A stretch of 9,379 nt of DNA from contig JBIKMO010000167.1 of the NCBI GenBank assembly GCA_044359175.1, forward strand, positions 1-9,379, given 5' to 3'. Below the pieces are notes generated by a model that saw only the letters and a program-made list of their open reading frames with translations, made no database searches and was not told where the DNA came from. A program made the position numbers and the translations under genes. This DNA comes from UBA4615 sp044359175 (GTDB lineage: Bacteria > Pseudomonadota > Gammaproteobacteria > Burkholderiales > Burkholderiaceae_E). Shown piece by piece: positions 1 through 6,146 of the stretch; position 1 is the stretch's first letter; every line of letters starts with the position of its first letter.

Positions 1-179
1 CGGTGATCGCGGTACGGGGCGAACAACGGCTCGGTTTGCGGTTGCACGTCGCCTGGATTCGGCTCGGTCATCATTACCGACTGACCCCGCACGCCGTCGC
101 CTTCGATCAGGTCTTGCGTATCAGCGCGGACACCGCGAAGCGGCGGTTGATACGGTGCCTCGGCTGGGTGGCAGCCTGA
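1..179 (+). CDS. 3' end of an unrecognised protein gene (5' end outside window)
   Basis: A reading frame is open from the left edge (codons from base 3) to a TGA at 177-179, giving 58 residues of a C-terminus rich in Arg, Leu and His and ending in GWVAA. The next gene on the same strand starts 26 bases downstream with a good ribosome binding site, so the two probably share a transcript. I do not recognise the family. The evidence for coding is the open frame and the tight spacing to the next gene; a second + frame is also open across this stretch, which lowers confidence. Confidence 0.4.
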   Translation, partial: VIAVRGEQRLGLRLHVAWIRLGHHYRLTPHAVAFDQVLRISADTAKRRLIRCLGWVAA

Positions 180-205
180 CCCAACGTGAGAGGTGAGGAA
201 GAACA

Positions 206-1567
206 ATGATCCCCTTGCCTTCACGGCTGCCTGCCGCACCGACGTTGGCCCTTGCCCCGGCGGCTTTACCGCTGGCGGCGCCGGCGGCGCTCAGTCTGGT
301 CCAGATCGTCGGGGCTGGCCTCGTCGCTGCAAGCAGCGCGTTGTTCGTGCAGCGCAACTATCCGGCAGCAAGGCAGGCGATGGCCGAATTGGCCGGGAGA
401 CTGAGCGAACGGTTGAGGTGGACTCCCGCGCAAACCGCAGCCGCGACGCGCTACCTGCAAGTGGGGGGTCTTGAGCAGTTGGTCCGCACGGGGGGGGGCG
501 CCAGTGCGATCGCCGCACTAGCGAGTGAGTTGTCGGCAAGACTGCCGGGCATTACGGCGCTAAGTCCCCCGCCCCCCCCAACGGCTTCGCCGCAGCCGCG
601 AATGCGGCAGCCCCCAACGTCGCCGCGGGCTCGGGCGCCGCAAGAGCCCTCACCGCGACCGCCGACCGCAGGGCCGCTCGTGCCACCGACGGCGTCCGAG
701 CGATCGAACCCGGCATCGGGGCTCCAGTCAGAGGCGAACGCCCTCCAACGCCGAGTTGCCGAACTGCAACAGCGGGTGCAGGTACTGGATCAGACGCGGA
801 CGCTGTCGGCCGCCGATATCGGGAGCGCCGGCAGGCAGCGGACGGAGTGGATCGCCAACATTCGCGAACTGCGCGGGCAGATCCGTGCACTCGACCAGCG
901 TGCTGCGACGGCAATGGCCCACGGGCTGAGCGCGCCGGACTATGTGGGACTGAATGGGCAGTTGCAGAGTTTGGGGGCGACGCTGGCGGGGCTCGAGCGC
1001 AGTTTCGACACCGCGATGACCCACGCCCTGCAGCGGGCAGTCGCGAGGGTCGAGGGGGCTATCGCGAACGGAGATGCCCTGCCCTTTGGTGCAGGCATCA
1101 ACGCCTATCGACAGCTGGCGAACCATCTGCAGTGGTTCAGTCAGCAAGCGGGCGCGTCGGTTTTTTCCGACGACAGCCGGCGGGGCTTCGAGGCACGTGT
1201 GGCGACAGCACTGCTTCCCGCAACCGGCAATCCGCCTCGCGAGCAGACGACGACTTCCGTGCGTCCACGGGGTCCGGCCACAGGCAGCGCCGCGGCAACC
1301 CTCGAGGAGGAAGCCCGCCGACGCGAAGCGCTCGATCTACACCGGGGCCGTTCAGGCTGCCCGTGTGGAGATGCGGCAGTTGCTCCCCGGAGGTTCGTAC
1401 GCGGAGCAGGTCGAAGAGATCGTGGCCCGAGTCGCCGGGCAGTATGGCGTCGCAATCGCTGCGTTGCGGGACGAGCTGGACAGCGCACCCGCGGCGCCGT
1501 ACGCCGAAACCGCAGGGCCCTCGGCGGGGTTGGGGGGTCTTTTCCGCGGGGTCGCGGCACAACCTAA
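206..1567 (+). CDS. Unrecognised Pro-rich, coiled-coil protein with N-terminal hydrophobic segment; 3' end out of frame
   Basis: The ATG at 206 follows a purine-rich AGGTGAGGAAG stretch. Residues 1-22 are Ala/Pro/Leu-rich, residues 24-48 could span a membrane, residues 120-164 form a Pro-rich linker beginning with five consecutive prolines, and residues 170-235 have a heptad-like coiled-coil pattern; the rest of the intact part is mostly helical. From about residue 380 the translation turns into an Arg/Gly-rich out-of-frame sequence. Removing one G from the run at 1344-1347 gives a sensible continuation (EALDLHRAVQAARVEM...). Removing one more G near 1528-1533 or 1548-1551 joins it to the frame ending at 1992, giving 594 residues in all. 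The gene is therefore a frameshifted pseudogene, or intact with two sequence errors. Function is unknown. A hydrophobic start, flexible linker and coiled coil would suit a secreted or envelope protein with a swappable C-terminal domain, but that is inference. Confidence 0.55.
   Translation: MIPLPSRLPAAPTLALAPAALPLAAPAALSLVQIVGAGLVAASSALFVQRNYPAARQAMAELAGRLSERLRWTPAQTAAATRYLQVGGLEQLVRTGGGASAIAALASELSARLPGITALSPPPPPTASPQPRMRQPPTSPRARAPQEPSPRPPTAGPLVPPTASERSNPASGLQSEANALQRRVAELQQRVQVLDQTRTLSAADIGSAGRQRTEWIANIRELRGQIRALDQRAATAMAHGLSAPDYVGLNGQLQSLGATLAGLERSFDTAMTHALQRAVARVEGAIANGDALPFGAGINAYRQLANHLQWFSQQAGASVFSDDSRRGFEARVATALLPATGNPPREQTTTSVRPRGPATGSAAATLEEEARRREALDLHRGRSGCPCGDAAVAPRRFVRGAGRRDRGPSRRAVWRRNRCVAGRAGQRTRGAVRRNRRALGGVGGSFPRGRGTT
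490..579 (+). repeat. Long homopolymer tracts inside the coding region (G9 at 490-498; C5-G-C8 at 566-579)
   Basis: Nine consecutive G (490-498) encode part of a Thr-Gly-Gly-Gly run, and C5, one G, then C8 (566-579) encode five prolines. Both lie in the 453-codon reading frame and are in frame as given. Tracts this long slip readily during replication and are also prone to sequencing error. They belong to the same gene that carries two apparent frameshifts further downstream. Confidence 0.7.
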
Positions 1568-1581
1568 GCGCACTGAACCGA

Positions 1582-1992
1582 ATGTCTCTAGAAGAGGCGA
1601 TCGACTATTGGCGCGCACCCCCCTCTCCTTGGCCAACCGATCCGAAGAACCAACCGAAAACGCAGCAACATTCCGTGGCTGCAGTCATCGCAGGAGTCAA
1701 GCCATCCGCATGGGGTACGCGCGAGTTTTTTACCGACGGGGAGCTAGAGCTCATTACGCACTATGTAAGTGCGGGGGAGCTTTATTACCATCAGATGCCT
1801 GAGGAGGACGGCCATAACGGTTTTCTTGTATCTCGTGTCAAGGATGTGGCTACACTCCAGGCCTTGATTGAGTTGTTCGGCGAGAGGTCCAGTGCCCGAG
1901 ACTTCTCTGCTGACGAGCATGTGCAGCTTGGTAGGTTATTTGGCTACTCCGAGGAATCGATACGCCGGTGGGTACGGCGGTATGTTGAATAG
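1582..1992 (+). CDS. Unrecognised 136-residue domain or protein, probably the C-terminal part of the upstream frameshifted gene
   Basis: The frame starting MSLEEAIDYW and ending RRWVRRYVE looks like real protein, with balanced composition and regular hydrophobic spacing. It has an acidic patch followed by DGHNGFLVSR (residues 76-85) and a LGRLFGYSEESIRRW motif near the end. The ATG at 1582 has no Shine-Dalgarno sequence, and the same frame stays open upstream (LSALN before the Met). It therefore more likely continues the gene starting at 206, after a second one-base shift at a G-run, than forms an independent gene. Base composition drops in GC from about 1680 onward, unlike the Pro-rich upstream part. 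I cannot name the family. A compact, lower-GC C-terminal domain on a linker-containing protein is the usual layout of secreted effectors or toxins, but no catalytic motif is visible. Confidence 0.5.
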   Translation: MSLEEAIDYWRAPPSPWPTDPKNQPKTQQHSVAAVIAGVKPSAWGTREFFTDGELELITHYVSAGELYYHQMPEEDGHNGFLVSRVKDVATLQALIELFGERSSARDFSADEHVQLGRLFGYSEESIRRWVRRYVE

Positions 1993-2224
1993 CTGTCGGT
2001 GACGGCCAAACGCCGCAGCATGGCGTCGCCAACGGGTTTGGTGGGCCGGCTTGGTGGGGGCGGGAGCAAACGGTTTGGTTCAAGTCGAAATCGTGCGACG
2101 AACCGCTCGCGATCTCCGAGCCCCACCGTATCTCGAGATGTGGCGTAGCGCGCATTGCGAAATCGCACTGGGCGTGGGTTTGGTTGGCGATTAATTAAGT
2201 AAACTGATCGAACAGGAGGTTGAC
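1993..2224. other. Intergenic region upstream of the EF-hand gene
   Basis: No coding frame here is convincing. The 8-mer GGTTTGGT occurs three times (2035-2042, 2072-2079, 2177-2184). An AT-rich patch containing the palindrome TTAATTAA (2191-2198) precedes the next gene and may be part of its promoter, but no well-spaced -35/-10 pair can be assigned. Confidence 0.4.
2214..2220 (+). promoter_or_regulatory. Consensus Shine-Dalgarno of the EF-hand gene
   Basis: AGGAGGT precedes the ATG at 2225 by 4 bases and fixes the start of the 120-residue protein. Its strength suggests efficient translation compared with other genes in the window. Confidence 0.7.
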
Positions 2225-2587
2225 ATGTTGTCACGAGTTGATTTTGGGAATCTTGCGGCATTGTCGTTTGAGCAGGCGAAAGCCGCGCCCAAGGGCATGG
2301 CTAATGGCAATACTTTCAGAGCGATTGAAACGAACATAGGTGTTCTCGGGCGTGCAGATGGAGGCTTGACGCGTGGGAATTTGCGCTCGTTGATTGAGTA
2401 TTGTGACGACCATCTGAGGGGTTACAGAGGTCAGCGGCTGGTGAACGATATATTGGCAGCGGCCGGTTATGCATACACTGACGGCAATATCAGAGAGCTA
2501 AAGCGAACTGCCGAGTTGTATCTGCAGAAATTCAAAGATCCGGATGGGGATGGGAAGATGACTCGAGGTGACGCTCCTACAAATTAG
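2225..2587 (+). CDS. Small EF-hand-like calcium-binding protein, 120 residues
   Basis: The ATG at 2225 lies 4 bases after a perfect AGGAGGT (2214-2220), the strongest ribosome binding site in the window. Residues 105-116 are a canonical EF-hand loop: Asp at positions 1, 3 and 5, Gly at 6, hydrophobic Met at 8 and Asp at 12. An earlier segment, residues 45-53 (DGGLTRGNL), has the second half of such a loop and shares the TRG triplet with the C-terminal loop; a third DG-N-I pattern sits at residues 86-89. This suggests a duplicated, partly decayed EF-hand fold. There is no signal peptide or membrane segment; the rest is predicted helical. Calcium binding follows from the loop; a partner or process is unknown. 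It is the second lower-GC gene downstream of the frameshifted Pro-rich gene and could be a partner of it, but nothing in the sequence proves that. Confidence 0.72.
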   Translation: MLSRVDFGNLAALSFEQAKAAPKGMANGNTFRAIETNIGVLGRADGGLTRGNLRSLIEYCDDHLRGYRGQRLVNDILAAAGYAYTDGNIRELKRTAELYLQKFKDPDGDGKMTRGDAPTN

Positions 2588-2622
2588 TCGGGCATCTGAG
2601 TGACCCGTAGGACGGCACGGCA

Positions 2623-2679
2623 GGCCGATTGTCGGCCGATGAGGGATGGATTGGACTGCGGGCCTTCGTTGTAAAGGCC
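2623..2679 (+). terminator. Two short hairpins after the EF-hand gene, possible weak terminator
   Basis: GGCCGA at 2623-2628 pairs with TCGGCC at 2632-2637 across a 3-base loop, and GGCCTT at 2661-2666 pairs with AAGGCC at 2674-2679 across a 7-base loop. Neither is followed by a T-run, so a classical intrinsic terminator is not supported. They lie 36 and 74 bases after the stop codon and may stop transcription weakly or protect the mRNA end. The rest of 2588-2720 shows nothing recognisable. Confidence 0.25.
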
Positions 2680-2732
2680 TCAAAGCCCTGCACATTACGA
2701 CAAGTGCTGCGATGCGAGCTAAGTCGTCGCTC

Positions 2733-3519
2733 CTAAGTATTTCACAAACCATTGATCAGAAACGACTTTACGGCCGTTTTCCGATGGTATTTCCCCCAGG
2801 TTCCGGCCGTTCGTGCACGGTTTTCTGGGAGTTTTGCGATGAGCGACACCGGCGATTTCTTCCGTGGCCGCATCGACCAGATGATCGATCTGAGACATCC
2901 GCTGGCGGTGCTGGGCGCACGCATGCCGTGGCAGGAGATCGAGGCGGGGCTTGCGCAGCAGTTCGCGCGTCGGGTCCGCGAGGGCCAGCGCGTCGAGGCA
3001 ATGGATCTGTTCGGTCCGAGCACGCAGCTGTTGGGCGCGGGCGTGTCGAAGGCGGGCCGCCCGCGGCTGCCGATGCGGCTGATGATCTCGCTGCTGTACT
3101 TGAAGCACGCGTTCGACGAGAGCGACGAGGGCGTGGTCGAGCGCTGGAGCGAGACGCCGCTGTGGCAGTACTTCTCGGGGATGGACTACTACGAGCATCG
3201 GCCTCCGTGCGACCCGACGGCGCTGGTGAAGTTCAGGAAGCTGCTGGGTGAGGCGGGCGTGGAGGAGCTGCTCGCGCAGACGATCAACGCGGCGGTGAAC
3301 CTGAAGCTGATCGACCGGCGGCATCTGTCGGCGGTGATCGTGGACTCGACGGTGCAACCGAAGGCGGTGGCGTACCCGACCGACAGCCGCCTGCTGGAGA
3401 CGGCACGCGAGAAGCTCGTCGAGCTCGCCCGCGACGAGGGTATCGCGCTGAAGCAGACCTACGCGAAGGAGGGAACGTACCTGCGGCACAAGGCGGGGCG
3501 CTATGCGCACGCCCGCCAC
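2733..3519 (+). mobile_element. Remnant of an IS5-family insertion sequence, 5' part only
   Basis: The transposase gene is present only in its first half. The stretch from about 2733 to 2838 is probably the IS leader, since it adjoins the transposase start and contains no other gene. The left boundary is a guess: with the right end missing, no inverted repeat pair or target duplication can be checked. The right break lies between about 3519 and 3546, where the transposase similarity ends and the stop of the opposite-strand regulator gene begins. Confidence 0.6.
2839..3519 (+). pseudogene. IS5-family transposase, truncated after about 227 residues
   Basis: The ATG at 2839, preceded by GGGAG at 2827-2831, begins MSDTGDFFRG, a start typical of this IS5 branch. 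Residues about 80-130 match the transposase N-terminal domain (DUF772-like: LMISLLYLKHAFDESDEGVV, WQYFSG). VDSTVQ at 168-173 supplies the first catalytic Asp (D169) of the DDE domain. Family members are roughly twice as long; the second Asp and the Glu are missing because similarity ends at GRYAHAR (about residue 226). Downstream the frame runs on to a TGA at 3727-3729 through the antisense of the regulator gene, which adds no transposase sequence. The gene cannot encode an active enzyme. Confidence 0.88.
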
Positions 3520-3546
3520 TCGTTCACGACCTCGCGCTGCCCGGGC

Positions 3547-4272
3547 CTAGAACTCGGTGGATACGGTTGCGCGAGTGAACGCCTCGATGCTGTCGAGCAG
3601 TGCGTCCAGCGCGGCCGCGGCCGCAGGTTCGTCGCCTGCGGCGATCGCCTGAGCGGTGTCGGCATGCAGGCGGGCCGTGACCGGCAGGTCAGCCGCCTGG
3701 CGAAAGTGCAGGTACCAGAATCGGCGTGACAGCCCGTGCATGAGGCTCATCGCGCCGGCGGCGAACTCGTTGCGCGCGGCTTGCAGGCACAGGTCGTTGA
3801 ACCGCTTGTCGCTGCGGATGAACACCCGCGCGTCGTTGCGATCGGCTGCGCGATACATCGCTGCGGCGAGCTGGGCGAACTCGTCGCGTTCGGCTGGGTT
3901 CGCGCGGCGGGCCGCACAGCGCACGATCAGGCGCTCGAGCTCGCGGCGCACCTCGAGCAGCCGCAGCTGGCGGCGGACGTCGATCTCGGGAATCAGGTAG
4001 CCGCGCTGCGGAAGCACGGCCACCAGGTGCTCGCGCACCAGCCGCTGCAGCGCCTCGCGGATGGGCGTACGACCGATGCCCAGCCGTTCCGACAGCGCGG
4101 CCTCGGACACCGCGCTGCCGGGGGGCAGCTGCAGGGTGACGATCAGCTCCTCGAGCTGCGCATACGCTTCGTCCGTGAGCGAGCGCCGGGTTGGCGCGCC
4201 CAGCGGAAGGCGAACGACTGCCGACCGGGCCGGGGCGGTCGCCTGGCGCCGGGCACTCACGGTTTGCGGCAC
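3547..4272 (-). CDS. GntR-family transcriptional regulator, FCD (FadR-like) subfamily
   Basis: This 241-residue protein has an N-terminal winged helix-turn-helix (about 31-97) with the family signature LSERLGIGRTPIREALQRLV (60-79) and a wing RGYLIPE. An all-helical FCD ligand domain follows (about 104-232). FCD proteins normally bind a metal through an Asp and three His. Here D155 and H203 (RLHADTAQAIAAGD) are kept, but the DxxFH position reads DKRFN (N159), and the last His near 225 is absent (ALLDSIEAF). The metal site therefore looks degenerate, and the effector may bind in another way. The start is GTG at 4272, 19 bases after the stop of the membrane hydroxylase gene, with only a weak ribosome binding site. 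As last gene of the operon it most likely regulates the TRAP and oxygenase genes, probably as a repressor relieved by the imported compound (inference). Confidence 0.88.
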   Translation of the reverse strand: MPQTVSARRQATAPARSAVVRLPLGAPTRRSLTDEAYAQLEELIVTLQLPPGSAVSEAALSERLGIGRTPIREALQRLVREHLVAVLPQRGYLIPEIDVRRQLRLLEVRRELERLIVRCAARRANPAERDEFAQLAAAMYRAADRNDARVFIRSDKRFNDLCLQAARNEFAAGAMSLMHGLSRRFWYLHFRQAADLPVTARLHADTAQAIAAGDEPAAAAALDALLDSIEAFTRATVSTEF

Positions 4273-4291
4273 TCCCGAGGCCTCACGACGC

Positions 4292-5101
4292 TCATCCGTG
4301 GGCGAGCACCCGCCGCTCCTCGGCGGTGAGCAGCGGGCCGTCCAGCGTCACGCGCGAGTCGTCCTTGCGGAAGCGGGCGATGATCGGCTTGAGGTCGTTG
4401 CGCACGTGCGAGTCGTCCATGCCGTTGAACAGGTGGCCGATCAGACCGCGGTCCAGGTCCGAGGTCTTCATGAACCAGTCTGCGACCGGGAAGGTCAGGT
4501 TCATGTTGTAGTGCATCATGATGCCCTGGTTGTGGTGCGCGATGTGATGTCGCCGGATGGTGCTCACGAACGGGAAGCGCTCGACGAACCGGTTGTCGTG
4601 GCAATGACAGCAGTAGTGCATGAACTCGTAGACGAGATAGTGCCCGACCATCGTCATGAAGACCATGTAGCCCGCGTTCGCATTCCATACCTGCGCGGCG
4701 ATCCATCCGAACAGCGTACCGAATACCGCCAGCACGCTCAGCACCCGCCACGGAAAGAAGACGATCCGGAACTCTCGCGTGGTGTCGATCGTCCACTCGT
4801 TGTCGGTGAAGTACTGGTGGTGCTGCCGGGTATGGCGGTCGTAGATGGCGCGCAACGCGAAGACGTCGATCTTGCGGTGCATCACGTACTTGTGCATCGC
4901 CCACTCGACGAAGTTGCCTGCCAGGGCCACGAACGGGACGACGAGCCACTCCCAGGTCGGCGCCACCAGCTGCTGCAGGCACCAGTAGATCACCCCGATG
5001 CCGAACAGGTAGATCACGCCGATATGGACCAGCCCGTTGTACGCCGGGCTGATGTTGGACCGGTATTCCTCGCGGAACTTGCGCTGGCGCTCGCTCATCA
5101 T
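4292..5101 (-). CDS. Membrane di-iron fatty acid hydroxylase / sterol desaturase superfamily protein
   Basis: This 269-residue protein has hydrophobic segments around 24-42, 50-67, 113-140 and 143-162. The His clusters are those of the fatty acid hydroxylase superfamily (PF04116 type): H70-x4-H75, H90-x3-HH (94-95), H162-x3-H166, and HHIAHH (185-190), with H154, H168 and H197 as possible extra ligands. These coordinate an oxo-bridged di-iron centre on the cytoplasmic side that hydroxylates or desaturates a lipid, sterol, carotenoid or related hydrophobic substrate. The local sequence HYCCHCH (162-168) is unusually Cys-rich. The first ATG (5101) is preferred over the adjacent one (5098) because GGAGGT lies 6 bases upstream. 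It follows the PhyH-like gene after 83 bases and precedes the regulator by 19. The substrate cannot be read from the sequence. Confidence 0.85.
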   Translation of the reverse strand: MMSERQRKFREEYRSNISPAYNGLVHIGVIYLFGIGVIYWCLQQLVAPTWEWLVVPFVALAGNFVEWAMHKYVMHRKIDVFALRAIYDRHTRQHHQYFTDNEWTIDTTREFRIVFFPWRVLSVLAVFGTLFGWIAAQVWNANAGYMVFMTMVGHYLVYEFMHYCCHCHDNRFVERFPFVSTIRRHHIAHHNQGIMMHYNMNLTFPVADWFMKTSDLDRGLIGHLFNGMDDSHVRNDLKPIIARFRKDDSRVTLDGPLLTAEERRVLAHG

Positions 5102-5145
5102 GACGCACCTCCGATGCGGCCCGCGGCCGCTACGTGATAGACGAC

Positions 5146-5155
5146 TGATATGTTA
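5146..5155. promoter_or_regulatory. Candidate operator copy 3 (TGATATGTTA)
   Basis: This 10-mer lies in the 83-base gap between the PhyH-like gene and the membrane hydroxylase gene. It differs by one base from the copy at 9145-9154. On the coding strand it reads TAACATATCA, and its first six bases could serve as a -10 box (4 of 6 matches). A secondary, regulated promoter for the hydroxylase and regulator genes is therefore possible. Confidence 0.4.
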
Positions 5156-5184
5156 GCGCGGGTGCCGACGTTTCGCACGTGGCG

Positions 5185-6093
5185 CTACATGCCGGTGGCC
5201 GCGACCCCTTCCTCCTGCTGCTGCAACGCGAAGATCGACGAGTACCCCGCCGACCAGTCGGGCGGCAGCGGGCAGGGTCGCGGGTCGTGGTGCGCGAATC
5301 GCGCCGCGCGGCCGCGAACCAGGCACTGATCGAAGCGCGAGCGGATCGGGTTCACGGTGTAGGGAAATGCGTCCGCCGACGAGTAGGTGTTCAGCAGCAG
5401 CGGACGGCCCAGGTCCGAGAGGTTCCTGGGCGAGCTGTGCAGCAGCCGGCAGTTGTGCAGGGTGAGCGAGCCGGCCGGGCCGGTCAGGTAGCGCGTGTCG
5501 CTCAGGTCGATGCGGCGCAGGTCGTCCTCGCCCACCGCTCCGATCCAGCGGCCGTCCGGCCCGTACTGGGTCAGCAGCGGCTCGAACTCGTGGCTGCGCG
5601 GCAGCACGCCAAGCGGCCCCTGATCCATGCCGCAGTCGTACAGGTAGGTGCCCACGGTCAGCGGCGAGTAGTTGGTGTGCGGCCAGAAGCCGATGTCGTA
5701 GTGCCACTTGACCTCCTCCCCGCCGGAGGCCCATTTGAAGTTCAGCTTCGAGTGGTGGAACTTCACGTCCGGACCCACGAGGTCGGCCACGATGTCCGGC
5801 ACCGGCGACTGGCTTGCGTAAGCCCAGTAGTCCGGATCCTGCTCGACCGGCTTGGACACCCGGCGCAGCCGGGGCGCATCGGGGCGGTGGCCGGGCTCCA
5901 GGTCGAACACTTCGTCGGACCGCGTCACGCCGCGGCTGCGTTCGACCAGCCGGTCGGTGGCCGCCCGCAGCCGCGCGAGCCAATGCGCGTCGATCGCGCG
6001 CTCCACCAGCAGAAAGCCGTCCTCGAAGTAGGACTCCCGCTGACGCTGGGTCAGCACGCGGGGCGGGATCGACAGGATCTGTTCGGGGGTCAT
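5185..6093 (-). CDS. Phytanoyl-CoA dioxygenase (PhyH) family Fe(II)/2-oxoglutarate oxygenase
   Basis: This 302-residue soluble protein has the length and motifs of the PhyH family. The iron triad is H131 and D133 (WHYDIGFW, 130-137) plus H219 (LLHSSPRN), and R230 (GRPLLL) is the likely 2-oxoglutarate carboxylate anchor. GPLGVLPRSHEF (159-170) is a typical PhyH strand segment just after the HxD motif. The ATG at 6093 has AGGAGA about 8 bases upstream; an in-frame extension further upstream runs antisense-like through the permease gene and is not credible. Members hydroxylate an acyl-CoA, free acid or other small molecule using O2 and 2-oxoglutarate, releasing succinate and CO2. It follows dctM after 53 bases, so it is probably cotranscribed with the transporter and acts in the cytoplasm on the imported compound or a derivative (inference). 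Confidence 0.9.
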   Translation of the reverse strand: MTPEQILSIPPRVLTQRQRESYFEDGFLLVERAIDAHWLARLRAATDRLVERSRGVTRSDEVFDLEPGHRPDAPRLRRVSKPVEQDPDYWAYASQSPVPDIVADLVGPDVKFHHSKLNFKWASGGEEVKWHYDIGFWPHTNYSPLTVGTYLYDCGMDQGPLGVLPRSHEFEPLLTQYGPDGRWIGAVGEDDLRRIDLSDTRYLTGPAGSLTLHNCRLLHSSPRNLSDLGRPLLLNTYSSADAFPYTVNPIRSRFDQCLVRGRAARFAHHDPRPCPLPPDWSAGYSSIFALQQQEEGVAATGM

Positions 6094-6146
6094 CGGCTCG
6101 TCTCCTTCGGTCCGGGGCTGACGGCTGCGGGGCGTGGCGAGCCCGA

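Noticed and set aside
1344..1551. Programmed ribosomal frameshifting as explanation for the broken gene
   Set aside because: Two separate shifts would be needed, both in GGGG-type runs with no recognisable shift site or stimulatory element; base insertion or sequence error is simpler.
2035..2184. GGTTTGGT repeated three times
   Set aside because: The spacing is irregular (37 and 105 bases), the unit is short, and it lies in a G/T-rich stretch; this is not enough for an operator or iteron claim.
1993..2224. Type III secretion regulatory box (TTCG-N16-TTCG) upstream of the EF-hand gene
   Set aside because: No TTCG pair with the required spacing is present, so a link to a type III secretion regulon is not supported.
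1582..2587. A toxin-immunity pair formed by the 1582-1992 domain and the EF-hand protein
   Set aside because: The order and composition would allow it, but there is no catalytic motif, family match or coupling between the genes (233 bases apart); kept only as a hypothesis.
4061..5137. A 358-codon + strand open frame opposite the hydroxylase and regulator
   Set aside because: It is the antisense of two genes with strong family motifs, and its Val/His/Asp-rich translation has no recognisable domain.
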